The notes under the pieces are model-generated. The model was given only the letters and a program-made list of their open reading frames with translations. It did not search any database and had not been told where the DNA came from. A stretch of DNA of 64,000 nucleotides from Prillingera fragicola (Eukaryota; Basidiomycota; Tremellomycetes; Trichosporonales; Trichosporonaceae). Both the position numbers and the translations under genes were made by a program. The stretch is from positions 124,001 through 188,000 of the forward strand of contig BEDY01000008.1 in the NCBI GenBank assembly GCA_002335605.1, given 5' to 3'. Below are positions 1 to 12,496 of this stretch, piece by piece. The first letter of the stretch is position 1. Each line of letters opens with the position of its first letter.

Positions 1-2157
1 CGGCCAAGGCTACTCCAGACACGGCTCTCCTCAAGCTGCGTGGAGCGGAGGACGTTGCCAAAGAAGTCGTCAGATCCAATCTTGAGGCGTCCGTACCAGG
101 CCTTGATGCTCTCAGGCCTGGTAGTGTCAGGGTTGAGAGGGTAGCCAACCTTGGGAATGATGGCCTCAGCCTTCTTCTGAGCAGCAGCGGCCGACTCAGA
201 GTCCATCCACTTGATAGACCCAGATCCCAACTTCTTGTGGAAGGCCGAGACAATCGAGCGGATGACGTTCTCTCCGTCCTTCTTGGCCTCGGGGGAGAAG
301 GCCTCGCGAACAAACTCGCGACCGGCAATAAAGCCAACAATGTTGTCGACCCAGCCGAGACACACGTTCTGGCGGTTCTCTTCGGTGCCCTTCTTGATAC
401 CGCTGAGCACCTCCTCGAGGCGACGCTTCTCGGCACGAACACCAACCTTGGGGCCAAGGGCGGGAGCGTAGGCAAGAGCGAGCTTGGTCACAAAGTACGC
501 CGAAAGCACGTGGTCGGGAACCTCGGCGACGAGCTTGCTGATCGCCTTCAAGTAAGGAGGGTGGGTGACAGTGATGTTGGCTGGGAACAGGCGAGTAGCA
601 AAGGTCGAGAGGTACGCAGGGACATCGAGGAAGGCAAGGGCCGCGTCCACGTCCTGGGTAGGGTAGGGGTTGTACGCAAAGTGGGGGTTGAACAGGTATT
701 CGGGGTCGGCACCTGCACGCACAATCTTACGCTCAAAGGCGACAACCTGGGCAGAGAGCTTCTCCATTCTCTCCTTGAGAGTCTCCTCCGGCTTCGATGG
801 CTCGTCGTCTCCAGGCCAGGGCCAGGGCCAGCCGTCAGCATCAACGGCTGCCTCAATCTCAGAGGCAAGCTCGGAGAGCATGTCAGGCCTGGCCTCTGAC
901 GACTTGTCCTGGTCCTTTGCAATGTGCGTAAGAATGCCAGCAATAACAGACTGGTACAGGTCGACAAGGGGGGCCTCCTCGTAATACTGCTTCGCAGGAA
1001 GGCCGCCAAAGGATTGGTAGAGATACAGAGACTGAATCTGCGAGTCCTCGCCACCAGAGTCGCCCTCAATGGCAAAGTTGACAAGAGCATCGACACCACG
1101 TGCGTTGAGCCAAGCCAGAGTGGAGGTGATCTTGTCGCGGCGCTCCTTGGGAAAGGCGGCGGGCTTGTCACCCAATGTCTGCAGGTTGTTGGGCGCGGTA
1201 GGAAGAGGTCCATACGCGCCGCGCTTCTTGGCCTCACGGTAAATCTCAACCTCGTCGGCCGCGGCACGAAGCTCAGGCGAAATGATATACGACTCGTCGT
1301 ATTGACCACGCCACCAAGCCTCGCTTACAAACGAGTCGGCATCAGGCATTGGGTTGAGGTCATAGTCGGCAAACTTCTCAGTGACAGTCTTGACCAGCGG
1401 GAGGAAGGACTCCGTGCCAATCTTGTTGAGTGTGTCCTGGCCCATTAGTGTGACACAGAGAGTATAGGCTCACAATGTCCATGCAGCTGTTGTAGACATC
1501 CTTGAGCTTGCGCAGGTTGTCGTCCTCGGCAGAAAGGCTGTCGCCCTCAAACGAGTCAGGAATGCTTTCCAGGACCTTGACCAAAATCTTCTTGTTGGTG
1601 TCCGACACCTCAGTGAAAGAGCCAGTGAGTCCACGGTCGGCAGGGATGGTCGTAGAGTCCATCCATCCACCGACGGCAAACTCATAAAAGTCGTCGCAGG
1701 GGTCGGCCGATTGGTTCATAGACTTGAGAATGGAGGCAGAGAGGACGACACATTCGGGAGTGGTGCATACAGACTAGTCTGTCAGTATTATCTCAGAGCA
1801 TATTCCTCTCACCTTGCCGGGTTTGCCAGTCGGCGCAGCAGGGACTGTCGAGGTGGCTGTGGTTGTGTAGGTGACAGTGGTCGGGATATCATGGCGGCCG
1901 CGCTCCTTCTTCAGGGTGTGCTCTGTACCAGCAAAGAGACCGATGAATGTTGCAGAGATGATAAGCAGTAACAGTCCGACAGCTGCCAGGACCTTCTCCA
2001 GGCGAGTCAACGGCCTCGACGGGTCATAAATGCCAGCGACATGCTGGTGCTCCTGGCTCTCTCCGTTGTCGGCGAGAAGAGGGGCGGTCTCTGCGCTGTC
2101 AGATCCATTGTCAGACTGCGACTCACCTTCGTCAGTGGATGGCCGCGGCTCTGCCAT
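1..2157 (-). CDS. M13 family zinc metallopeptidase (neprilysin/endothelin-converting-enzyme type), 3' part outside window
   Basis: Type II membrane peptidase of the neprilysin family, expected to cleave peptides outside the cytosol. The chosen ATG (2155-2157) opens MAEPRPSTDEG. A short acidic cytoplasmic tail is followed by one membrane segment at about residues 55-80 (LAAVGLLLLIISATFIGLFAG). After an intron at 1774-1812 comes the typical start of the ectodomain, with TTPECV, then DPCDDFYEFAVGGW and later an NxQ-type core, which matches the Peptidase_M13 N-terminal domain. A second intron is at 1437-1473. The open frame then runs to base 1, ending in a stretch with DDFFGNVLRS. The C-terminal half with the HExxH zinc site lies beyond the left edge, so activity cannot be judged. 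It is divergent from MCM6, with about 300 bases between start codons. Confidence 0.88.
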
Positions 2158-2465
2158 GGCGAATATGGATGGAATTGCTGAAGGTGCACAAGGAGAGAAT
2201 GGCATTCACATCCATCACGTCCTCCCACCATTCGGCAGCCTTATGACGCGCCAGTGTGCACTACCGGGCCAAGGCGTGAGTGGCTTCGGGCATGACCGTT
2301 CTCAGGAGTGCGGTGGTGGCTTTGCCACTCTTGACGGAAGCAAATTAACGCCGGTCTCTGCTGGACGCGTCGAGTCTGGGTGCACATGTTCGACGCGTCG
2401 TGCCTTCCCTGGTCAACTCATTTGCTCGTCCTTGTTGTTCATTCATCAGTTCCAAGACGGCAACA
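2158..2465. other. Divergent intergenic promoter region between the M13 peptidase and MCM6
   Basis: About 310 bases without a gene, serving as 5' region for both flanking genes. It holds two identical 9-base copies of GACGCGTCG close to the MCM6 start (annotated separately). Nothing else was recognised. Confidence 0.7.
2364..2399 (+). promoter_or_regulatory. Two MCB-like (ACGCGT) boxes upstream of MCM6
   Basis: ACGCGT occurs at 2365-2370 and 2393-2398, both inside the identical 9-mer GACGCGTCG, and 67-101 bases before the MCM6 ATG. ACGCGT is the MluI cell-cycle box bound by MBF-type factors (Mbp1/Swi6 family) that drive G1/S genes such as MCM genes in ascomycetes. Single ACGCGT hexamers are common in this G+C-rich window, so the tandem pair, not the hexamer alone, is the evidence. 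Confidence 0.6.
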
Positions 2466-5461
<2,996 letters not shown>

Positions 5462-5567
5462 GGATATAAACGTGGACTATTTTTGATGTTTTGTACTACT
5501 AGTCGATGTGATGATATGCTATGCGTTACATGCGTGATATATTGTGTAGGGTATCACCAGCCATATC

Positions 5568-6308
5568 CTAAGGAGCTGGGGACTCCTTCGCCTTGAGGTC
5601 CGATTCGAGGCCCTGCAAGGTGCGGACGAGCGATCCGCCGCCGGCCTGGGTGAGGAGGCCGAGCAGCGAGCGGCCCGGCTGCTCCAGCAGACCGACGAGC
5701 TGGCCACGAAGCTGGCCGAGCTCGGGCAGCTTGGAGGTGGCAGTAACCTCGGCGGGAGTGACCAGGCGGTTGCCCTCCAGGAAACCGGCCACGAGAGTAA
5801 AGGTGGGCTGCTTGGCGTCCTTGTCGTCCTTTTGCGCCTTCTTCAGTGTCCTCTCAAGAGCGGTGATGACGCTCTTGAGGTATTTGGGTGAAAGAGAGGA
5901 GCAGGTGATAAGGGCGGCCTGGCCGGTGAGGTGAGAGGCAATGTTGATGTCGGCAGGCTGAACGTCGCGCACAACTGGTCCGAGGAGGCCAGTGCGGGCG
6001 ATGGTGAGGGTCGCCGGCTCCTGTACAGGTTCCTCGGGGGTGGCGAGTGCGGGGAGGGGGACAGAAGCAATGGCACGGCGCATGGCCTGCGTGTTGGCAA
6101 CCGAGAGGTTGGCGTGCGTGAACAGGAGGACGAGCTGCGAACGCGACAGCAACTGCTTGTAGTGAGAGTACAGGAAGGCCTTGCGCTCCGTAAAGACGCG
6201 CCCAGCGGGAATGGCAGCTGCGGCAGGAGCAGCAGCTGCCCTGCTGGGGCCAGCAGACACGGTGCTGGCAAATCGCTGAAGCGAGGGGAGGCGTGGTCGA
6301 GGAGGCAT
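5568..6308 (-). CDS. MRPL11: Mitochondrial large-subunit ribosomal protein uL10m
   Basis: Single-exon gene of 246 residues. The first 35 residues are rich in Arg, Ala and Ser with no acidic residue (MPPRPRLPSLQRFASTVSAG), as expected for a mitochondrial targeting peptide. The following RKAFLYSHYKQLLSRSQLVLLF and a later GLLGPVVRDV region fit the uL10 family, which forms the base of the ribosomal L7/L12 stalk. The mitochondrial members are divergent, so assignment rests on the KxxLYxxYxxLLxxSxLVLLFxHxNL pattern plus the presequence. Divergent from RPN9 with 208 bases between starts; convergent with MCM6. The gene symbol follows yeast naming. Confidence 0.8.
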   Translation of the reverse strand: MPPRPRLPSLQRFASTVSAGPSRAAAAPAAAAIPAGRVFTERKAFLYSHYKQLLSRSQLVLLFTHANLSVANTQAMRRAIASVPLPALATPEEPVQEPATLTIARTGLLGPVVRDVQPADINIASHLTGQAALITCSSLSPKYLKSVITALERTLKKAQKDDKDAKQPTFTLVAGFLEGNRLVTPAEVTATSKLPELGQLRGQLVGLLEQPGRSLLGLLTQAGGGSLVRTLQGLESDLKAKESPAP

Positions 6309-6516
6309 AGAGGTGATTAAAGGTAGCAGGAAAAGTCCAAAGTGCTCAAGTGTCGTTCCGAAGTCAAGACATCGTGAAATCTAACACGTGTACTTTTAAT
6401 CATTGCCTCCGCCAACGGTATCAATTCGACCCAGCGGTTACGCGTCTGTCGCCATTACGTCCATGTCCTGGACAGCAGAGTGCTCACAATCTCTACAACA
6501 CCTTCCACCTGCAACC
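6309..6516. promoter_or_regulatory. Short divergent promoter of uL10m and RPN9 with a CACGTG element
   Basis: This 208-base region contains ACACGTGTACTTTT at 6384-6397, an E-box (CACGTG) in a longer string that recurs upstream of prolyl-tRNA synthetase (43311-43324). It lies 76-89 bases before the uL10m start, in the same orientation relative to the gene as at the other locus. An ACGCGT at about 6435-6440 is probably background. Confidence 0.4.
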
Positions 6517-7927
6517 ATGGACGTCGACCAGCCATCAGCGTCCACTTCGGCCGTCAACCCGCTTACTTTCCTTGAGCAGCAGGAGGCTGCCGCTCCGGCT
6601 TCGCTGCGCGAGTCGTGGACCAAAATCAGGACTGCTTATGAGAAGAAGTAGGTACATCATTGTGTATGTCAGCTAACACTTCAGGCTCTGGCACAACTTG
6701 ACTGTTGCCCTGGTCGAGTTTGTCTTCCTTTCCGGATCTGGACCCTACCAGATTGAGCTCTTTGACAAGTAAGCCTCAGCTGCTTGAGCAGTGCTGATCG
6801 TTAGATTCATCACGACCGTCGAGAACAAGATCAATGTTTTGAAGCTCGTCGAGATTGCCCGTCGTGTTGGCCGCGAGTACTCTGGTGCGTGGTGCTCTTG
6901 AGTAGAGAATCATATCTGACAGCTCATCAGAGCCCGATCGCACTCTCCACTTCCTTGAGTCTGTTCACTCTCGCTTGGCCTCACCCTACCCAGTGGCCGC
7001 GACCGAGGACACTCCTGGAACCCCTGCTCCTGCTCGTCCTGCTCCCGAGGCATATGCTCTCTCCCTCAGCTCTCTGGCATACGCTCAGTTGCTGTTGGGT
7101 GACTTGGAGGGATGCAAGAAGCGTCTGGACGAGTGCGAGAAGCTGCTCGGCGAGCAGGACACCGTCGAGCCGGTGGTGAATGCAGGATTCTACGGTGTGG
7201 CTGGAGACTACTTCAAGGTCAAGGCCGACTATGCGCCATACTACAAGAACGCTCTCCTCTACCTTGCATGTGTTGACATTGACCGCGAGCTGTCGCCCGA
7301 GGACAAGAAGGCTCGTGCGCACGACCTCTGCATAGCCGCGCTTCTTGGCGAGACCATTTACAACTTTGGCGAGCTGGTGAGTGTCGTACCTCCAGTAACA
7401 AAAGCTGACCGCCATAGCTGCAGCACCCTATTCTTCAGACTCTGGAGGGAACCGAGTACGACTGGATCAAGAACCTGATCTCGGCATTCAACTCTGGAGC
7501 CATTGGCCAGTTTGACACTCTGTCCAACAACTTCTCCTCTGAGCCCATTCTCGCCGAATCGGTCCCCTTCTTGAGGCAAAAGATCTGCCTCATGGCATTG
7601 ATCCAGGCCGCGTTCGCCCGCCCCCGCGATGGTGCCACTCGCCTGATGACGTTTGAGCAGATTGGAGAGGCGACTCGCCTTCCTGTCAACGAGGTTGAGC
7701 ACCTGATCATGAAGGCTCTTAGTCTTGGCCTCATTCGTGGCTCGCTTGACCAGGTCGCCTCGACCGTGGACATTACCTGGGTGCAGCCGCGTGTTCTGGA
7801 GGGAGCTCAGCTCGACACTCTCGCCGAGCAGTTTGGACACTGGGCGGATGCTGTTGGCCAGACTGCCAACGGAGTGCAGGGATTGGAGGGTGCGGGCAGC
7901 AACGGCCTCGTGTCTGCTCTCGCTTAG
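6517..7927 (+). CDS. RPN9: 26S proteasome regulatory subunit Rpn9 (PSMD13)
   Basis: Lid subunit of the 19S regulatory particle. Five exons (introns 6648-6684, 6769-6804, 6885-6930, 7377-7417) join in frame to 416 residues. The N-terminal part is helical repeats typical of PCI proteins; key family strings include LWHNLTVALVEFV near residue 45 and ARAHDLCIAALLGETIYNFGELLQHP in the middle, the latter only once the 7377 intron is removed. The C-terminal PCI winged helix contains ICLMALIQAAFARP and MTFEQIGEATRLP. The start MDVDQPSA is the first ATG in frame. It is on the opposite strand to uL10m and convergent with the RNA-binding protein gene that follows. Confidence 0.93.
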
Positions 7928-8070
7928 GAGGCGGCATGGTTGCCAATATGTAGACGATGTACAGCATGACCGAAACATATGCATCTCTCGATAGTATGAT
8001 GCTCATAGCATACGTTATACAGATCGCACTCTACCGCGACAACTCCGTCACACAATCTCCCTTCAACACA

Positions 8071-8871
8071 TCAGAAGCCACGACCCCGTCCCCTGGTGAA
8101 GTCAGCATGGGCTCTTGGGCAAAGGGCTCTTGCACTCACCGTCCACGTCCACGGTACGGCCTTCCGCGACCCCGTCCCCGTCCACGCCCACGGTTGGTCA
8201 TGTTCATGCCCGGGACGTTGGTGCGCTTCTCCTTGACACTGATGGGACGGCCACGGAACGACGAGTTGTCGAGCACGAGCGCGTTCTGGACAATAGAAGG
8301 GTCGGCAAACTCGACGTATGCGTAGCCCTTGGGATGTCCAGTGAACTTGTCGCACAAGATGGTCACGCGGTTGATGGTACCGCAGGCCTGGAAATGGGCC
8401 TGAATCTCCTCTGGAGTTGCTCCATAGTCGACCTGGACGTCAGCATTTTGTCCACAGACCTTACTAACGTTTCCAATGTACACGCTGCGCGCGTCGACAG
8501 CAGATGGAGCCTCGTCATCCTCCATAGCGGCATCACCCTCGCCATCTGGCTTGCTGCCAGCCTCAGACTGCACGAGCTGAACCAGTTAGTATCAGATGCG
8601 AGCGAAAGTGGAGGTAGGCAGCTCTTGGAGCTCTGGGGGAGCAGCCATCTTCGATCCACAAGTTACTCTCCTCCCCAGAGCTCCATGCACCCCTTGGACG
8701 TCATACGCACTGCATTCTTCTCGGCCTCCATCTCGGCGAGCTGCGCCTGCATGCGGCTGAGCTCCTGCTCTGTTAGCGCCTTTCCAGCAGCGCATCTTTT
8801 GAGAGGCTCACCTCGTCAACGTTGACGTCGGCATCCTCTATCCTCGGAGACGATTCGCGCTGCTCCGCCAT
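8071..8871 (-). CDS. PAB2: Nuclear poly(A)-binding protein 2 (PABPN1/Pab2 type)
   Basis: Small RNA-binding protein of mRNA 3' end processing and nuclear RNA turnover. Four exons: the first (8812-8871) encodes [20 protein letters not shown]; the second gives a short coiled-coil ([18 protein letters not shown]), typical of Pab2/PABPN1 just ahead of the RRM. The single RRM has RNP2 SVYIGNV and RNP1 KGYAYVEF, and includes the family feature [17 protein letters not shown]. The C-terminus is an RG/GRG-rich tail, likely arginine-methylated, which continues across an intron near 8092-8139 and ends GRGRGF. The order coiled coil, RRM, RG tail is specific to this family. Start and splice sites were deduced by frame and are not proven. 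Confidence 0.9.
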
Positions 8872-9154
8872 GGTGCCGTTGTTATGTATGCAGGTAGTGG
8901 TCTACTGCTGCTTGCACAATTAATGTTGGTGCCAAGTAGACTACCAGCCAGGAGGGTGCCACATCGGAAAATGCCGGAGATACCGAGTCCGCCCGGCTTG
9001 CGGGTTGGGTGGTTGCGTCTTGCTCCGCTCGACGTTTGCCAACGTAGCAGGCCTCCTACTCACCTCTCCCTCCGCAACCCCCTCCCCACTCTTCTCGTGC
9101 GTCGACCCCTTCACGTTCACCCTCCGCGCCGCCCGCTTACCCGTCCGCAGCACG

Positions 9155-9795
9155 ATGTCCGCCATTCGCAACGTGTCGAACCAGGTCGACTGGTCCAAGA
9201 TCTACACCCAGTTGGGTCTTGACAAGGGTGCGTCGAAATGGACAACTCCGAGCTCCGACGGTCGAGTGCTTTGATGCGCGTCGAGTGCAGACCGATGGTC
9301 GGAGACGGAGTGCACATAGGGACGCCGAGACTAACGTTTGCAGCCACTGTCACCCAGCTCCAGGCGTTCCGCACGCGTCACACCACTGCCGCCAACAAGA
9401 ACGCCGCGCTCAAGGCTACCGCCCCCGAGATCGACCTGTCGCACTACAAGTCGGTTCTCAAGAACCAGGATGCCGTCTCGCAAGCCGAGAAGGTCCTCTC
9501 CGAGTTCAAGCCCGTTGACTACGACGTCACCAAGTGGAACTCGCTTGTTGAGGGCTTCGAGGGCAAGGCCCTTGCTGCCGCCAAGGAGACCGTCTCCAAG
9601 ATCTCGGCTGAGGAGGAGAACTTGAACAAGACTCTCTCGAACATCAAGGACGCCCGTGCGTTCGAGGACCTCACCGTCGCCGACGTCGGCCACGCCCAGC
9701 CCGAGATCACCAAGGCCGTTGAGACCATGATCCAGAAGGGCAAGTGGTCCGTCCCCGGTTACGAGCAGAAGTTCGGCAACTTCTCGCTCTTGTAG
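9155..9795 (+). CDS. ATP7: Mitochondrial F1Fo ATP synthase subunit d (Atp7)
   Basis: Peripheral stalk subunit of the mitochondrial ATP synthase. Two exons, with an intron at 9228-9343. The N-terminus (SAIRNVSNQVDWSKIYTQLG) and IDLSHYKSVLKNQDAV with FKPVDYDV are characteristic of the fungal subunit d family. The body is predicted to be helical, which suits the stalk. Length about 174 residues, as usual. There is no obvious cleaved presequence, which is normal for Atp7. The start is the ATG at 9155; the open frame runs further upstream but without family sequence. Confidence 0.92.
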
Positions 9796-10819
9796 AAAAC
9801 GGCATCGTAATAATGTCGAATGCAGCAAGAACTGCTTGGAGCTGTTCGACAGGCCATCCGAGGGGAAGCGAAGGGATATGGAGAGGGAAGGTGTCCGTTG
9901 GGGGAGGCGCGTACTGAAAGATCAATGCTAATGTACGGAATAGCGGAATCAATTCTGACCAACCTTTAACTTGACAAAAGCTAATCGGGATAATCGTTGC
10001 TATTCGGTGTCAGTCGGCCGACGGGTGAGGAGTTGTGCATGACACCGACAGCGACCTCTCTGGTGAGGAGCAGCGACGTTCTGCAGCTGCCGGAACGCTG
10101 CCGATCGTTTCAGTGTCGCTGACAGTGTTGAGTGACGCGCCTAGGTTGCTTCAAGGTCTCTCACCCGTCGTCCCGACGATGAGCTGCCTCCTGTCTGCCG
10201 TTTTATCGTTGACTCGCAACACGCACTGGCCATCCGTGGCTCTTAAAGTGGAGGTGCTCGCAGATGGATAACGAGCTGGGCTGGTAGTCAATGAAGTTGA
10301 CGTCACTCTGTTGCCTCAATAATCACCAACTCAGGAAGCCTGTGCCGTAGAGTGCTGCGGTATGTAAGAGGACTCCAGTCAAGTTATGAACAGCACACAG
10401 GCCAAACCCATTATCCCTGGGTCCACACAGGCGGGACATGTTCGACATAGTTCAGTGAATAGAGGGGCTAACCTGAAGACGAGTCGCAGGTGCCACCAAC
10501 GACACAAATTAATTATTTAATATTCTACGAGCAGCCACAATGGTCGAAACCCGGCAGGTCAGGCTGGACGGCTTCTAGCTTCTGGGGAAGATGTCAAATG
10601 TGTTCAGGGGGAGCAAGGCAGGGTCCATGCATGCTGCACAGTAGACGCTATGCGGTTCCGCGAATCAATGTTCGCTGATATAAGCTACATCCAGCTGACT
10701 TTACCCACACTCACGCGACCATTGTTGACATGTCACCCAATCCACGATGCAGCGCTGAGCCGATCCTCATCACAAGGTCTAAACCCAGACACCGCACATG
10801 CCACACTGGCCCACAAATG
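9796..10819. other. Intergenic region, about 1 kb
   Basis: No gene was recognised. Short open frames on both strands lack family resemblance and splice-supported extension. The region is less G+C-rich than its neighbours and forms the 3' flanks of ATP7 and the CCDC47 gene. Confidence 0.6.
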
Positions 10820-10961
10820 CTACCACATGCATGCTTCATTCCCGCCGTGGGCGTGAGCTGGCCCGTAGATGGCGCTCATTTTACTATTACTTCGCTCCAG
10901 CACCTGCCTATCACCATTCAGTCCTGCACACTGGCACGCCCGTAGTCCACGACAGACAACG

Positions 10962-10994
<33 letters not shown>

Positions 10995-12151
10995 TTCTGA
11001 AGCTTGCGCATCTCGCGCTTACGCTCCTTGTCCTCGACCTTCTTGAGCTCCTTCTCCGACATGGCGGAGCGCTCGGCGCGCTTCTTGGCAGCGCGCTTCT
11101 CCTCGGGGGTCTGCTCGGCGGGGGCATCCTCGGCGAGCTCCTTCTTGTACTGCTTGGTGAGGTCGACGTCGACGTCGGCGCGAGTCTTGGCGAGCTTGCG
11201 GGCGACCTCGGGCTTGAGGATGCCACCCTGGCGGCCGAGGAGGTCGGCAACGTTGACAGCAACCTGGACCCAAGCCTGGACGGCAGCGGCATCGGCGGCG
11301 CTCGTGGGCCTGCGGACCGAGATGTTGATCTCGCGGGCTCGCTGGTCAGCCTTGAGGGGGCCACGGGTGGGGCGCTTGGCCGAAATGTCGGTAACAATGA
11401 ACCACTTGAGGACGCGAGCGCAGTCGGGGTCCTGGATGAGCTCCTGGATGCCGACGTTGGGGGTCTTCATGAGAGCCTCGGTGATGTCGCTGTGCTCGGA
11501 GAAGAGCGAGTGGGTGATGGGGAGCGAAGCCGACTCGTGCATGCGAGGGAACGTCATGTCGTAGCGGTCCTCACGGATGCGGCCCATGGCTCCCTTGTCA
11601 ACAATACCCCAGACACCAGCACCCTCGCCCTGGAGACCCGAGCCGCCGCGGCCAAGAGTAAAGGCAAGGGTGAGGTTCTCGGACGAGTCAAAGGTGGGCT
11701 CGATCATAGCCTTGACATAGTGGTAAGCCAGCGACATAATGTCGTGAAGAGGAACGAGCTTGAGAGTAGCATGGAGGCAAAGAACGTTGCGGCGGCCCGA
11801 AGCGTAGACGAGATGAAGAGCCGAAGACGAAGAGACCATGGGGCGAACCTGAGCAAACTGGGGCGCAAGAGCGGGCACCAACGAGTCCATCCTACAGAGT
11901 CAGCCACCAACAGTCACACCGACGAGGCGCTCTACTCACGTCTTCTTGGCACGACCAAGGTTGATCTGCTTGCCGATGAGGTGGATCAGCATGTACGCGC
12001 CGAGCACGCCGAGCATGATCGCCTCAAACTTGAAGGCTGCGGGACGGAAGACGAACATCTTCCACTTGAACTCGAGGCCGTCATAGTCGTCAGAGAGCGC
12101 CTTCGGGACAGCCGGGGAGATGGCGTTGAGCGCCGCGATGATTCCCGACAT
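10820..12151 (-). CDS. CCDC47 homologue (DUF1682 family, ER PAT complex), 3' end uncertain
   Basis: CCDC47 is an ER membrane protein of the PAT complex, an intramembrane chaperone for multi-pass proteins working at the Sec61 translocon. Exon 1 starts at ATG 12149-12151 (MSGIIAALN) and holds one membrane segment (FEAIMLGVLGAYMLIHLIG). A short intron (about 11891-11940) joins it to the main exon. The long conserved middle includes VYASGRRNVLCLHATL and PRMHESASLPITHSLFSEHSD, diagnostic of the DUF1682 family, followed by a Lys/Glu-rich coiled tail (AMSEKELKKVEDKERKREM). Right after this the frame enters a run of 32 G on the coding strand, giving 11 glycines and a further 46 residues without family character. 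The true stop is probably near the run; the end given is the literal open frame. Confidence 0.83.
10962..10994. repeat. 33-base poly-C homopolymer at the 3' end of the CCDC47 gene
   Basis: Uninterrupted run of 33 C on the plus strand (G on the coding strand of the overlapping gene). It begins directly after the conserved basic tail of the protein. It may be a real unstable tract, a sequencing artefact, or a false join. Confidence 0.95.
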
Positions 12152-12496
12152 GATGCTAAGAGTGGACAGTGGTAAGAAAGAAAGCACCTGGGGATCATGA
12201 GCAGCAACCTGCCCGGCGCATTTGGTCAGGTCGTCGTGGTACGGTAGGTGGGGGTACCGGTCCGGGCTCGGCCCTTGGTTGGCTGTGGCACCATAGTGTT
12301 CCCTGACAACACGGTGGGTCCAACCGGCTGTCTTGCCATTATCCTGACCTCCGCCTTCCACCACTTTCGATCCAGCCAGGTGCATTGGGTAGCTGTCAGT
12401 CTCATAGATTGCGTGCAGCCATGTATCACAGGTGTCCTCTTTGCCCCTGCTGGGCCAGTTTCGCATTTCCTAATATACTACTGAAATACGAGAGTC
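12152..12496. other. Intergenic region between ALAS 3' end and CCDC47 start
   Basis: About 345 bases on the same-strand boundary of two genes: 5' flank of the CCDC47 gene and 3' flank of ALAS. Nothing recognisable. Confidence 0.6.

Noticed and set aside
10852..10993. Polyglycine plus 46-residue tail as a true CCDC47 extension
   Set aside because: Derived from a 32-G run; other family members end with the basic tail just before it.
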